64,000 bases of DNA from Porphyrobacter sp. AAP82. Lineage in GTDB: Bacteria > Pseudomonadota > Alphaproteobacteria > Sphingomonadales > Sphingomonadaceae. The stretch spans positions 1 to 64,000 of the forward strand of contig NZ_ANFX01000024.1 of the NCBI RefSeq assembly GCF_000331285.1, written 5' to 3'. Each line of letters starts with the position of its first letter. Within the stretch, counting starts at the first letter, position 1. Positions 36,585 through 49,094 of this stretch are shown here, piece after piece. Made by a program: the position numbers and the translations under genes. The notes beneath the pieces are model-generated. The model saw nothing but the letters and a program-made list of their open reading frames with translations. It made no database searches and was not told where the DNA came from.

Positions 36585-39500
36585 GCCCCGGACGCCCGGC
36601 CCGCTCGTCTACTCCATCGCCGCGCATCGCGGCTTCGCCGATGCGCTGGTTGCTGGCCTTGTGCCGCGCTACCGGGAGGACGGCTTCGGCCTCGCGCGCC
36701 TGACGCTGCTGGTGCCTTCGAGCAGGGCCGCGCGCACGCTGTCTGAGGCCTTCATCCGCCACGCCGGCGAGACTGGCGAAGGCGGGCTGCTGATGCCGCG
36801 CATGATCGCGGTGGGCGACCTTGATCTCGACGAGAAGCTGGGTGCGGTCCTCGACCCGCTGGGGGCTGCCGCTATCCCGCCGGCCTGCGATCCGGTGCGC
36901 CGCTGGCTGACATTGGACCGCCTGATCGCCGAAGAGCGCGCGGGCGAGGGCATGACGCCGCTCCCCGGCCGCGCCCGCCTCAACCTCGCGCGCGAGATGG
37001 CGCGGACGATGGACCGGCTGCTGGTGGAGGAGAAGACGGTCGCCGATCTGCTGGCCGATGCCGTGATCGACCAGATGGGCAATCTCGCCGAACACTGGCA
37101 GCGTTCGATCCACCTGTTCGGCCGAGTCAATGTCCGCTGGCAGGCCGACTTGGCCGAGCGCGGCGAGGTCGATGCCGCGACGCGCCGCAACCTGCTGTTC
37201 GATCACGCGGCGAAGCGCTGGCGCGAGACGCCGCCGCCGCACCCCGTTATCGCCGCGGGTGTTACCAGCGCTTCTCCCGCTTTGGCGCGGTTGCTGCGGG
37301 TCGTCTCGCAGCTCCCGCAAGGCGCGGTGGTGCTCCCCGATCTCGACCTCGCGATGGATGCCGCGGCGTGGGACGAACTGGGCCTTGCAGGCGCTTCGCA
37401 GGAGCCCGGCGGGCCGGTGTTCGGGGCGGATGATGCGGTCACCCATCCGCAATATCACCTGAAGCTCCTGCTCAACCGCATGGGCGTCAACCGCGCCGAG
37501 GTGCAGCCCTGGCACCGCCGCGGGATCGCCGCCGCCGATCCCGCGCGCAGCCGCGCGATCTCCGCGCTGTTCCTGCCCCCTCAGGCGAGCCGGTCATGGC
37601 GCACGCTCGAGGCCAGGGACCGGCGGCTTGACGGGGTGCGCCTCCTCGCCAGCGCCACCATCGAGGAGGAAGCGCAGGCGATTGCTCTCCTCGTGCGCCA
37701 GCAGCTCGAAGTGCCCGCAAAGCGCATCGCCGTCGTCACCGCCGACCGCGGGCTCGCGCGGCGCGTGGCGCAGCATCTCGAGCGCTGGAACATCGCCGCT
37801 GACGATTCCGCCGGTCGCCCGCTGGCGCTGACCGCGGCGGGGCGCCTGTTCGGCCTGCTCGCGCACGTCGCGGCCAATGGCCCCGATCCCGCCAATCTGG
37901 TGGCCGCTTTCGGCCACCCGCTGGTGAAAAGCTGGGAGGGCGGTCTGCGCGCCGACTGGCTGAGGGGCCTGCGCGCCTTCGATCGCCAGCTCAGGGGACC
38001 GTCTCCTGCGCCCGGCATGGAGCCGCTGCGCGCGGCGGCCGCCAAGGCCGGAATCGAAAGCTGGTGGGAGGAAGCCGAAGCGCTCGTCACCCCGCTCGCC
38101 GACTGGCCGGAGACAATCGCGCTGGCCGAGGCCCTCTTGCGGCTCTCGGCCGCTGCGGAAAGCTTCGCCCGCTCCGCGATCTGGGAGCGCGAGGATGGCC
38201 GCGCCTTGGGCCAGCTGGTCGAGGAATTGCGCGCCGCCGCAGAAGCGCTCGGCACCCGGATCGAGACCACCGACCTCGCCGGCGCCTTGCGCGATGCGAT
38301 GGAGGCGGTGGCGGTGCGCCCGGGCTATGGCGGGCATCCGCGCGTGGCCATCTACGGCCTGCTCGAAGCGCGCATGGCCCGTGCCGATCTGGTGATCTGC
38401 GGCGGCCTCAATGAAGGCTCCTGGCCGCAGCCGCCCGGCGCCGACGCGCTGCTCGCGCCGGCGGTGCTGCGGGCCTTGGGGGTGCCGGGGGCCGAGTTCC
38501 GGATCGGGCTTGCCGCCCACGATCTGGCAGGCGCGATGGGCGCGCCGCAGGTGGTGCTCTCGCGGTCCCTGCGCGATGCCGAGGGGCCGGCGCTGCCCTC
38601 GCGGTTCGTGCTGCGTGTCGAGGCCTTGCTGGGCGCGGAACTCGACAAGGAGCACCGCGAGCGGACCATCCCCGCGATCCTCCCGCACCTTGACCGCCAG
38701 CGTCCGGCCGCGCCCGAATATCCGCGCCCCGCGCCCGATCCCGCGCCCGCCTTGCGCGATGTGGCGATCAAGGTCACGGCCTTGGACCGCCTGCTCGGCG
38801 ATCCCTACCAGTTCTACGCGCAGGCGATCCTCGGGCTGAAGCGTCTCGATCCGCTGGCAGCCGACCCGTTCAGCGATCCGGCGCTGCGCGGCACGCTGGT
38901 CCACGCGATCCTCGATGGCTGGCACCGGGCCAAGGAGAACCAGCCCGGCCTCGCGCTCGCGCCCTTTGCCGCCGCGTGGTTCGCCGCAGAGCGCGTCCAC
39001 CCGCTGTTCCGTGCGCTGTGGCAGCCGCGCCTGATCGCCGCACTCGAACGCTTCGAGGAGTGGATCGCCGACAACGCGGCCGAGGGGCGCACCGTGCTTG
39101 CCACCGAGATCGACGGGGTGATGGAGGTGGACGGGGTCAAGGTCCAGGGCCGGGCCGACCGCATCGACCGGCTGGCGGACGGGACGCTCGGGATTGTCGA
39201 TTACAAGACGGGCCGTGTGCCTTCGAAAACCGAAGTCGAGGCCGGCTTCGCGCTGCAACTCGGGCTGCTGGGCCTGATCGCAGAACACGGCACGTTCACG
39301 GACAGGAAGTCCGGCAAGGTGGTAGAGGGCGCCGCGACAGCCTTCGAATACTGGTCCTTCGGGAAGCACGATGACGGGTTCGGCAAGCGGCAGAGCCCGA
39401 TGAAGCTCTCATCGCGAGAGAGCGGGCTCGAACCGGACAAGTTCCTGCCGCACCACCTCAACAAGCTGCGCTTCGCGATCAGAGAATACATCAAGGGCAG

Positions 39501-39615
39501 AACCCCCTTCCGGGCCCGCGAAAATCCCGATTATCAGGGCTACACCGATTACGACCAGCTGATGCGCCTCGAGGAATGGCTCGTCCGGCTCACGGGGCAG
39601 GAGGACAAGGCATGA
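36577..39615 (+). CDS. addB: Double-strand break repair protein AddB
   Basis: A 1012-residue partner of AddA in the helicase-nuclease that resects double-strand ends until it meets a Chi-like site. The N-terminal helicase-like part lacks a Walker A, as in many alphaproteobacterial AddB. The C-terminal PD-(D/E)XK nuclease is visible in TLVHAILDGWH, ATEIDGVMEV, GRADRIDRL and GIVDYKTGR with Gln-x-x-x downstream. The four Cys that hold an iron-sulfur staple in Bacillus AddB are absent. GTG start behind GAGGAGG, overlapping murU. Confidence 0.92.
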   Translation: MAEPRTPGPLVYSIAAHRGFADALVAGLVPRYREDGFGLARLTLLVPSSRAARTLSEAFIRHAGETGEGGLLMPRMIAVGDLDLDEKLGAVLDPLGAAAIPPACDPVRRWLTLDRLIAEERAGEGMTPLPGRARLNLAREMARTMDRLLVEEKTVADLLADAVIDQMGNLAEHWQRSIHLFGRVNVRWQADLAERGEVDAATRRNLLFDHAAKRWRETPPPHPVIAAGVTSASPALARLLRVVSQLPQGAVVLPDLDLAMDAAAWDELGLAGASQEPGGPVFGADDAVTHPQYHLKLLLNRMGVNRAEVQPWHRRGIAAADPARSRAISALFLPPQASRSWRTLEARDRRLDGVRLLASATIEEEAQAIALLVRQQLEVPAKRIAVVTADRGLARRVAQHLERWNIAADDSAGRPLALTAAGRLFGLLAHVAANGPDPANLVAAFGHPLVKSWEGGLRADWLRGLRAFDRQLRGPSPAPGMEPLRAAAAKAGIESWWEEAEALVTPLADWPETIALAEALLRLSAAAESFARSAIWEREDGRALGQLVEELRAAAEALGTRIETTDLAGALRDAMEAVAVRPGYGGHPRVAIYGLLEARMARADLVICGGLNEGSWPQPPGADALLAPAVLRALGVPGAEFRIGLAAHDLAGAMGAPQVVLSRSLRDAEGPALPSRFVLRVEALLGAELDKEHRERTIPAILPHLDRQRPAAPEYPRPAPDPAPALRDVAIKVTALDRLLGDPYQFYAQAILGLKRLDPLAADPFSDPALRGTLVHAILDGWHRAKENQPGLALAPFAAAWFAAERVHPLFRALWQPRLIAALERFEEWIADNAAEGRTVLATEIDGVMEVDGVKVQGRADRIDRLADGTLGIVDYKTGRVPSKTEVEAGFALQLGLLGLIAEHGTFTDRKSGKVVEGAATAFEYWSFGKHDDGFGKRQSPMKLSSRESGLEPDKFLPHHLNKLRFAIREYIKGRTPFRARENPDYQGYTDYDQLMRLEEWLVRLTGQEDKA

Positions 39616-42600
39616 GCGGCGCGAGCGGCCTCGTCTTCCCGCTTGAGGACAACCAGCTTCTTGCGGCCAACCCCGAGGATAACGTGTGGCTCTCCGCATC
39701 GGCGGGGACCGGCAAGACGCAGGTGCTCTCCGCCCGCGTGCTGCGGCTGCTGCTGCGCGAGGATGTGAGCCCGTCGCAGATCCTGTGCCTGACCTTCACC
39801 AAGGCGGGCGCAGCCGAGATGGCGAACCGCATCAACGCGGTGCTGGCGCGCTGGGTGCGGCTCGATGCCGGGACGCTCGGCAAGGAACTCAAATATCTCG
39901 GCGCCGATTACGGCCCGGCCACGCAGGAACGTGCCCGCACGCTGTTTGCCAGCGTCCTCGATTGCCCCGGCGGGGGCCTCAGGATCGACACCATCCACGC
40001 CTTCGCGCAGTTCCTGATCGGCAACTTCCCGGAAGAAGCGGGACTTGCCCCGGGCACGCGGGTGATGGATGACCGCAGCCGCGAACTGCTCGCGCGCGAG
40101 GTGCTCACCGACCTGTTCGAGGATGCCGAGCGGGCGCATGATGTGCGCATCCTCGATGCGATCACCGCCTTCACCACCCGCAAGGACCCGGCCGCCTTGC
40201 ACACGTGGCTGATGCGCGCCGCTGATGCGCACGAGATGTGGGCGGGCCGCGACGGCTGGCAACCGCCGATGGCGGCGCGGGTGCGCCAGACACTGGGGAT
40301 GCCGGCTGATGCGGGGGAAGAGTGGCTGGCGCAGCCGCTCGACCCCGATCTCTTTCCCGATGCCGCGCTGATCGCGATCCGGGATGCGCTGCGCACATGG
40401 GGCAAGCCATCGGGTGAGCCGGCCATCGCGGGGATCGGACGCTGGCTGTCGCTTGACAGGCCGGCCCGTGTCGGGGCGACGGACTGCCTGATCGGCAAGG
40501 TGGTCAATGCCAAGCTCCTGCCCAATGGCAACCTGCGCCACGCAGCCGCGCACGAACCGCGTTTCATCGACTACCAAAGCAACGTCGCCGAGGCCCTCGC
40601 CGAGTTCGAAACCCGCCGCGCGCTCCTCGCCTGTGCCGAGGTCGTCGCGTCCGCGCTCGAAATCGGCCGCGCCTTCGCGCTGCGCTGGGAGGAGCGCAAG
40701 GCCCGCGAAGGCTTGCTCGAGTTCGGTGACCTGATCCGCAAGGCCGCCGAATTGCTCGACAATTCCGCCGCTGCCGACTGGATCCGCTACAAGCTCGATC
40801 GCCACTTCGATCACATCCTCATCGATGAGGCGCAGGACACCAACCGCAGCCAGTGGGATATCGTCGAGGCGCTGATCGAGGACTTTTTCGCCGGCGAGAG
40901 CGCGCGCGCAGACAAGCTGCGCACGATCTTCACCGTGGGCGATTACAAGCAGGCGATCTTCGGCTTCCAGGGCACGAGCCCGGAAAACTTCGCCCGCGCC
41001 AAGGAGCGCATCCATGCGAAGATCGAGGCGGCGCGGACCGGGATCGCCGCAAGCCGGGCCAACCGTCGCCAGCCCGGCTGGCGCGATCTCGACCTCGGCA
41101 AGTCCTATCGCACCGCGCAGATCGTGCTCGGCTTCGTCAACCGCGTGATCGGGATGCTCGGTTTTGCCGCTTTCGGTCTCGACCGGGAGCCGCCCGAACA
41201 CATGGGCGCCGAACGTCCGGGGCTGGTGACGCTGTGGCCGCCGGTGGTGCCCGACAGGGTCGAGGCGGAAGGCGATGAGGATAGCGAGGGCGCGGGCGAG
41301 GGCGAGGGCGAGGCGGAAGGGCGCGACTGGCTGCCCAAGCACGACACGCTGCTCGCCGAGAACATCGCCCGGCAGGTGGCGCGCTGGGTGAAGGGCCCGG
41401 AGCCTTTCGTCCTCGCCAAGGGCACCTGTCGCCATGCCGGGCCGGGCGATATCATGGTGCTGGTCCGCCAGCGCAAGGCGCTCGCCGCGCAGATCGTCGC
41501 CAAGCTGCACGCGCGGGGCGTGCCGGTGGCGGGCGTCGACCGGCTGCGGCTGGGTGCGCCGCTGGCGGTGAAGGACGTGCTCGCGGCCCTGCGCTTTGCC
41601 GCGCAGCCGCAGGATGACCTCAGCCTTGCGAACCTCCTCTCCTCGCCGCTGGTCGGGTGGAGCCAGGACGATCTCCTCGCGCATGTCCCGCGCCAGCCGC
41701 GCGTGCGGCTGTGGGACCACCTCAACCGCGAGGGCGCGCCGCCCTTGGTCGCCGACACCGCCGTGCGGCTCAAGGATCTCCTGCGCCGCGCCGACTACCA
41801 GACCCCGCAGGCGCTGATCGCCTGGCTGCTCACCGGCCCGTGGCAGGGCCGCGCGCGGCTGGTGGAGCGGCTCGGGAGCGAGGCCAACGACCCGCTCGAC
41901 GAGCTCCTCAACGCCGCCTTCGCCTACCAGGCCGAGCACTGGCCGAGCCTTGCCGGCTTCATCGCCTGGTTCGACGCCGGCACCGGCGACCTCAAGCGCG
42001 ACAGCGACAGCGCGGCCGGGCAGGTGCGGGTGATGACCGTCCACGGCTCGAAGGGCTTGCAGGCCCCCATCGTGATCCTCGCCGATGCCACCGGCGCGCC
42101 GGGCGAGGCGGGGGATCTGGAGCTCGAGGACGACCTGCTCGTCCTGAAGCCCGACCGCAAGCGCCTCGTCCCGCTCCCTCCGCTCGGCAAGGACGAGCGC
42201 AAGGGGCGCGTCGCCGAGGCCGAGGCCGCCAAGGCCGCCGCCGCGCTGCAAGAGCACTGGCGGCTGCTCTACGTCGCCATGACCCGCGCCGAGGAGGCGC
42301 TGTTCGTCGGCGGATCGCTCAACCTCAAGGAGGCCAAGAAGGGCGTGCCGCACGAGGACAGCTGGTATGCCCGCCTCGCGCCGCTGTTCGAGGCGGCGCC
42401 GATCGACGACCCGGTGTGGGGCACCCGCCGCGAATGGGGCGAGCGCGCCGGGCCGCTGGTGCCATCGGACGCCGCCTCAACCCCTGCCGCCGACTTCGTC
42501 CTCCCGCGCTGGGTCACCACCCCGGTGGGCGAGGAGCCGCGCCCGCCGCGCCCCCTCGCGCCGTCAGCCGCGGGCGAGGAAGCGGGCGCCGCTCCGCCGC

Positions 42601-43160
42601 AGGACGCAGGGGCCGCGCGCCATGCGGCAAGACGCGGGAGCCTGATCCACGCCCTGCTCGAACGCCTGCCCGAGGTGCCGCCCGAGACCCGCACCGCCGC
42701 CGCGCAGGCCTGGCTCGCCCGGCAGGCGGGCGACCTTCCCGAACCCTTGCGCGCCGATCTGCTCGCCGCCGCGCTCGGTGTTCTGGAGCACCCCGGCTTC
42801 GCTCCGATCTTCACCCCGGCCGCGCTCGCCGAGGTGCCGCTGGCCGCGACCGTGGACGGCGTGGTCGTTGCAGGGACCGCCGACCGCCTGCTGATCGAGC
42901 CGGCCCGCATCACCGTGGTCGACTTCAAGACCACTCGCCGACCGCCGGCGAGCGCTGCCGACATCCCGCTTGCCACCTTGCGCCAGATGGCAGCTTACGT
43001 GGCCGCGCTCGAGACCATCTACCCGGGCCGCGAGGTGCGCGCCGGCGTGCTCTACACCCACACGCCGGCGCTGTTCGACCTCCCGCCCGAGACACTCGAG
43101 GCACACAAGAACGCCTTGCAGGCCCCGCAGCAATCCTTGCCGCTTCCCGATATTGAGTGA
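39612..43160 (+). CDS. addA: Double-strand break repair helicase-nuclease AddA
   Basis: A 1182-residue UvrD-type helicase. Walker A is SASAGTGKTQVL near residue 30, motif Ia is LTFTKAGAAEM, motif II DEAQDTNRSQ, motif VI and related segments read MTVHGSKGLQAP and LLYVAMTRAEEAL. The C-terminal nuclease domain (about 1010-1170) has GSLIHALLERL, VAGTADRLL and VVDFKTTRRPP then QMAAYVAAL. An acidic Glu/Gly-rich insertion lies about residues 555-575. It begins in a 4-nt overlap with addB. Confidence 0.94.
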   Translation: MSGASGLVFPLEDNQLLAANPEDNVWLSASAGTGKTQVLSARVLRLLLREDVSPSQILCLTFTKAGAAEMANRINAVLARWVRLDAGTLGKELKYLGADYGPATQERARTLFASVLDCPGGGLRIDTIHAFAQFLIGNFPEEAGLAPGTRVMDDRSRELLAREVLTDLFEDAERAHDVRILDAITAFTTRKDPAALHTWLMRAADAHEMWAGRDGWQPPMAARVRQTLGMPADAGEEWLAQPLDPDLFPDAALIAIRDALRTWGKPSGEPAIAGIGRWLSLDRPARVGATDCLIGKVVNAKLLPNGNLRHAAAHEPRFIDYQSNVAEALAEFETRRALLACAEVVASALEIGRAFALRWEERKAREGLLEFGDLIRKAAELLDNSAAADWIRYKLDRHFDHILIDEAQDTNRSQWDIVEALIEDFFAGESARADKLRTIFTVGDYKQAIFGFQGTSPENFARAKERIHAKIEAARTGIAASRANRRQPGWRDLDLGKSYRTAQIVLGFVNRVIGMLGFAAFGLDREPPEHMGAERPGLVTLWPPVVPDRVEAEGDEDSEGAGEGEGEAEGRDWLPKHDTLLAENIARQVARWVKGPEPFVLAKGTCRHAGPGDIMVLVRQRKALAAQIVAKLHARGVPVAGVDRLRLGAPLAVKDVLAALRFAAQPQDDLSLANLLSSPLVGWSQDDLLAHVPRQPRVRLWDHLNREGAPPLVADTAVRLKDLLRRADYQTPQALIAWLLTGPWQGRARLVERLGSEANDPLDELLNAAFAYQAEHWPSLAGFIAWFDAGTGDLKRDSDSAAGQVRVMTVHGSKGLQAPIVILADATGAPGEAGDLELEDDLLVLKPDRKRLVPLPPLGKDERKGRVAEAEAAKAAAALQEHWRLLYVAMTRAEEALFVGGSLNLKEAKKGVPHEDSWYARLAPLFEAAPIDDPVWGTRREWGERAGPLVPSDAASTPAADFVLPRWVTTPVGEEPRPPRPLAPSAAGEEAGAAPPQDAGAARHAARRGSLIHALLERLPEVPPETRTAAAQAWLARQAGDLPEPLRADLLAAALGVLEHPGFAPIFTPAALAEVPLAATVDGVVVAGTADRLLIEPARITVVDFKTTRRPPASAADIPLATLRQMAAYVAALETIYPGREVRAGVLYTHTPALFDLPPETLEAHKNALQAPQQSLPLPDIE

Positions 43161-43229
43161 ATAGCCGAGCGCACTAGATTGCATTCATGTGACCGGCGCT
43201 CCTATGCTCCGGCCAAAGGAGACTTGATA

Positions 43230-43550
43230 ATGGCGACCGTCAATGTGACCGATGCGAGCTTCGCAGCCGATGTCCTCGGCAGCGACACCCCTGTGCTGGT
43301 GGACTTCTGGGCCGACTGGTGCGGGCCGTGCAAGATGATCGCGCCTGCTTTGGAGGAGATCAGCGAGGAGCTCGCCGGCGAGGTCAAGATCGCCAAGATC
43401 GACATCATGGAGAACACCGACATCGCCGCGCAGATGGGTGTCCAGTCGATCCCGCTGATGCTGCTGTTCAAGAACGGCGAAGTCGTGGCGAGGAAGCTCG
43501 GCGCGGCGCCCAAGAGCCAGTTGAAGGCATGGCTTGAAGGCGAGCTGTGA
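43230..43550 (+). CDS. trxA: Thioredoxin
   Basis: A 106-residue cytosolic thioredoxin with the active site WCGPC (C31, C34), cis-Pro in QSIPLMLLF and the usual GAAPKSQL C-terminal helix. AAAGGAGA precedes the ATG. It is 69 nt beyond addA and may have its own promoter. Confidence 0.96.
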   Translation: MATVNVTDASFAADVLGSDTPVLVDFWADWCGPCKMIAPALEEISEELAGEVKIAKIDIMENTDIAAQMGVQSIPLMLLFKNGEVVARKLGAAPKSQLKAWLEGEL

Positions 43551-43559
43551 TCCGCGCGG

Positions 43560-43593
43560 CACGGCGGGGCGCAAGCGCGCTCCGCCGGCCGTG
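43560..43593 (+). terminator. GC-rich hairpin after trxA
   Basis: CACGGC (43560-43565) pairs with GCCGTG (43588-43593), and the interior (GGGGCGC / GCGCTCC) extends the stem with few mismatches. No T-run follows. The rest of the gap to 43740 holds no gene I can see; a direct-like ACAC(T)GTCC / CCGTGTCC pair occurs at about 43610-43636. Confidence 0.4.
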
Positions 43594-43740
43594 TAGGAGA
43601 CACATGAGACACTGTCCAAGGGCGGAAAACCGTGTCCCCCTGCAGCACGCCCCGTGGCCGGTTCTAGAGGTGCAGGAAGGGCGCGGGCACGGGTCATTGC
43701 GGGCATGCTGACAGATGCGGCGCGTGTAGGAAAATCCTTT

Positions 43741-44535
43741 TTATCCAACGACCCGCGCGATGAAGCTGTCCCAGATTTCAGGCGATGACGCGCCCACAAG
43801 GCCGGGCGCGTCGTGCTGGTCCACCCGGTAAGCGCTGCCATCGAGCCGCGCCGCCTTGCCGCCTGCCTCGTTGAGCCACAGGACGCCCGCCGCATGGTCC
43901 CAGGCAAGCGTGCGCTTGAAGCTCGAGATGTCGTTTTCGCCCAGCGCGAGGCGCGGATATTGCTCGGCGGCGCAGCGCGGGATGTCCACGAGGGTATAGT
44001 GCGGGGCGAGCCTGGCATCGACCATCGCCGACTGTTCGGGGGTGAGGAAGATGCGGCTCACCGCGGTCACCGGCGGCGCTTGCCCGGTGGTGCGCGCCGC
44101 GATCCGCTCCCCGTCCACGAACGCCCCTTCGCCCGCCCTCGCGTGGCAGAAACGGTCTTTCAGCGGGTCATAGATCCACCCTGCCACCGCCTCGCCGGCA
44201 TCGGCCAGCGCGACGATGATCCCGAACGGCTCCTTGCCTTCTGCAAAGTTTGCGGTGCCATCGAGCGGGTCGATGATCCAGCACTGGCCCGCGAGGTGGT
44301 CCAGCACCGTGGGGTCGGCGGATGCGGCCTCCTCGCCCACCACCGCGACGCCGGGCGCGAGCCGGGTGAGGGCTTCGGTGAGGAAGGCCTCGACCTCGCG
44401 GTCGACGATGGTGACGGGGTCGTCGGCGCCCTTCATCTCAACCTCGCCTGCGGCAAGGTTGCGAAAGCGCGGCAGCATCGAACGCTGCGCGGCAAAGCGC
44501 ATCAGATCGCGGATTTCGTCGTCCAGCGCACTCAC
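43741..44535 (-). CDS. Inositol-monophosphatase-family phosphatase
   Basis: A 264-residue Mg-dependent phosphatase. Metal ligands: E68/E69 in VGEEA and D89, D92 in IDPLDGTANF, and the late WDHAAG. Candidates in this family include inositol-1-phosphatase, histidinol-phosphatase (HisN) and 3-prime,5-prime-bisphosphate nucleotidase; RISHAW-like HisN markers are not decisive here. It starts with GTG 10 nt after argJ behind GAGGG, so it is in the argJ transcript. Confidence 0.82.
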   Translation of the reverse strand: MSALDDEIRDLMRFAAQRSMLPRFRNLAAGEVEMKGADDPVTIVDREVEAFLTEALTRLAPGVAVVGEEAASADPTVLDHLAGQCWIIDPLDGTANFAEGKEPFGIIVALADAGEAVAGWIYDPLKDRFCHARAGEGAFVDGERIAARTTGQAPPVTAVSRIFLTPEQSAMVDARLAPHYTLVDIPRCAAEQYPRLALGENDISSFKRTLAWDHAAGVLWLNEAGGKAARLDGSAYRVDQHDAPGLVGASSPEIWDSFIARVVG

Positions 44536-44545
44536 GAACAGGCCC

Positions 44546-45772
44546 TCACGAACGGTAATCCGCGTTGATCGCGATGTAGCCGTGGGTGAGGTCGCAGGTC
44601 CACACTGTCGCCCGGCCTTCTGCCAGACCCAGATCGACCGCGATGTCGATCTCTTCGCCCTTCAGGTGCGCGGCCACGGGGGCCTCGTCGTAATCGTCCA
44701 CCGGAACGCCGTTCTTCGCCGCCCAGACCCCGCCGAAAGCGATCGAGAGGTGGTCGCGGTCGGCCGGTTCGCCCGCCTTGCCGACCGCCATGACCACGCG
44801 GCCCCAATTGGCGTCCTCGCCCGCGATGGCGGTTTTCACGAGCGGCGAATTGGCGATGGCAAGGCCGATGGTGCGCGCGCTTGCATCGCTCGCCGCGCCG
44901 CTCACGCGGATGGTGACGAATTTGCGCGCGCCTTCGCCATCGCGCACCACCAGCTGGGCGAGGGTGCGGCACACATCGGCGAGGGCGGCGGCGAAGGCAT
45001 CCGCGCCTGCGCTCTCCCAGCTCTCGATCCGCAGGTTGCCGGCCTTTCCGGTGGCGAAGACCATCACGGTGTCGCTGGTCGAGGTGTCGCCATCGACGGT
45101 GATGCACGAGAAGGTCGCGGCATTGGCGCGCTCGAGGGCCTCCTGAAGGAAGGCCGGCGCCACGTCGGCGTCTGTAAAGATGTAGCCGAGCATGGTCGCC
45201 ATGTCGGGGGCGATCATGCCCGATCCCTTGATGATCCCGGCAAGCTCCACGCGCACGCCGCCCAGCATCGCCGAAGCGCCGGCGCCCTTGGTGAAGGTGT
45301 CGGTGGTGCCGATCGCCTTGGCGGCATCCTCCCAGCCGCAGGGCGCGGCCTCCAGCGCGGCGGCGATCCCTCCTTGCGCCTTGTCGACCGGCAGCGGCAC
45401 GCCGATCACGCCGGTGGAGGAGACGAACACCGCGTCCATCGCGCAGGCCAGCGCCCCCGAGACCTGCGCCCGGATCGCCTCGACCGTCGCGCGCCCGCGC
45501 CAGCCGGTGAAGGCGTTGGAATTGCCCGCATTGACGATCAACGCCCGGGCGCGGCCCAGCTTCACCGCCTCGCGCCCGAGTTCGACTTCCGATGAGGCGC
45601 AGGCGCTTTTGGTGAAGACGCCCGCGACGCTGGTGCCTTCGGCGAGTTCGGCGAAGGTCAGGTCGCAGCGGTCCCACGTCTTGTAGCGCGCCCGCGCGAC
45701 GCGCAGGGTGACGCCCGCAATGGCCGGCAGGTCGGGGAAGGGACGGGCGAGGGGGGAGGGATCGATCTGCAT
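44546..45772 (-). CDS. argJ: Bifunctional ornithine acetyltransferase / N-acetylglutamate synthase
   Basis: A 408-residue enzyme that recycles the acetyl group from N-acetylornithine to glutamate in arginine synthesis. It self-cleaves before the nucleophilic Thr, T193 in SGMIAPDMATMLGYIFTD. NAGNSNAFTG, SSTGVIG and the C-terminal DLTHGYIAINADYRS are standard. It is divergent from the small gene upstream of secA and is followed by the inositol-phosphatase-family gene. Confidence 0.95.
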   Translation of the reverse strand: MQIDPSPLARPFPDLPAIAGVTLRVARARYKTWDRCDLTFAELAEGTSVAGVFTKSACASSEVELGREAVKLGRARALIVNAGNSNAFTGWRGRATVEAIRAQVSGALACAMDAVFVSSTGVIGVPLPVDKAQGGIAAALEAAPCGWEDAAKAIGTTDTFTKGAGASAMLGGVRVELAGIIKGSGMIAPDMATMLGYIFTDADVAPAFLQEALERANAATFSCITVDGDTSTSDTVMVFATGKAGNLRIESWESAGADAFAAALADVCRTLAQLVVRDGEGARKFVTIRVSGAASDASARTIGLAIANSPLVKTAIAGEDANWGRVVMAVGKAGEPADRDHLSIAFGGVWAAKNGVPVDDYDEAPVAAHLKGEEIDIAVDLGLAEGRATVWTCDLTHGYIAINADYRS

Positions 45773-45914
45773 GGGATGCGCCCCTAGTGGGCAATGCGCA
45801 GGGCTGCAATCGCGCGGTTTGGCGCATGGCGGGCTTGGCGCGATTAAGCTCTCGCACAGCTTATCGCGCTATGGCGGTGGACGAATTGGCGTTTAACCTC
45901 TATCTGATCGGTTC

Positions 45915-46202
45915 ATGACCAGGCGTTTTCTAGCCCTTCTGGCGCTGCTGACCGGCCTTGCCGCTTTTGGCGGCACGGCCCAATCTGCGATGGCATCGTC
46001 GCTGGCCGAAGCGCTGGCATGCTCGGCGAGCGTCGCTGCGACGAGCGGGGACGAGCGGGGGGTGAGCGAAAGCGTCGCCGCACAGCCCGTGCCCGCCACG
46101 ATCAGCGCCACCCGCGCGGCAGAGTGCGAATGCCCGGCCCCGCCGGTGCCAGAAACGCTGCGCCTGCCGGTCTTGATGGGGATCGAGCGCGCCTACGAAT
46201 AG
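45915..46202 (+). CDS. Small secreted protein directly upstream of secA
   Basis: A 95-residue protein with a Sec-type signal (about 1-28, ending AMA). The mature part is short, rich in Ala, Ser and Pro and ends ECECPAPPVPETLRLP..., with Cys at about 36, 71 and 73. It lies 132 nt before secA in the same direction. No known family. The layout, a short exported peptide with a Pro-rich end before a Sec gene, resembles SecM and other secretion-monitoring leaders, but no published arrest motif is exactly matched. Confidence 0.6.
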   Translation: MTRRFLALLALLTGLAAFGGTAQSAMASSLAEALACSASVAATSGDERGVSESVAAQPVPATISATRAAECECPAPPVPETLRLPVLMGIERAYE

Positions 46203-46334
46203 GCGCAGCCGCTCGCACTGTCCCGATTGTCCGCGCGCCGCGCCCCTGAAGGGCCCGCGCGCATTCCCCGCACAGACACGCAAGGCGCCCGCGTTTTTCT
46301 GGGTGTTTGCGCCCGAATCAAAGGCTTGCTCCCC

Positions 46335-49073
<2,739 letters not shown>

Positions 49074-49094
49074 GGCTTTCTCCGGGGTGAAGCG

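Noticed and set aside
43600-43730. Insertion-sequence end or dif-like site after trxA
   Set aside because: A short ACACTGTCC / CCGTGTCC pair is present, but no transposase remnant or match to a known recombination site could be supported.
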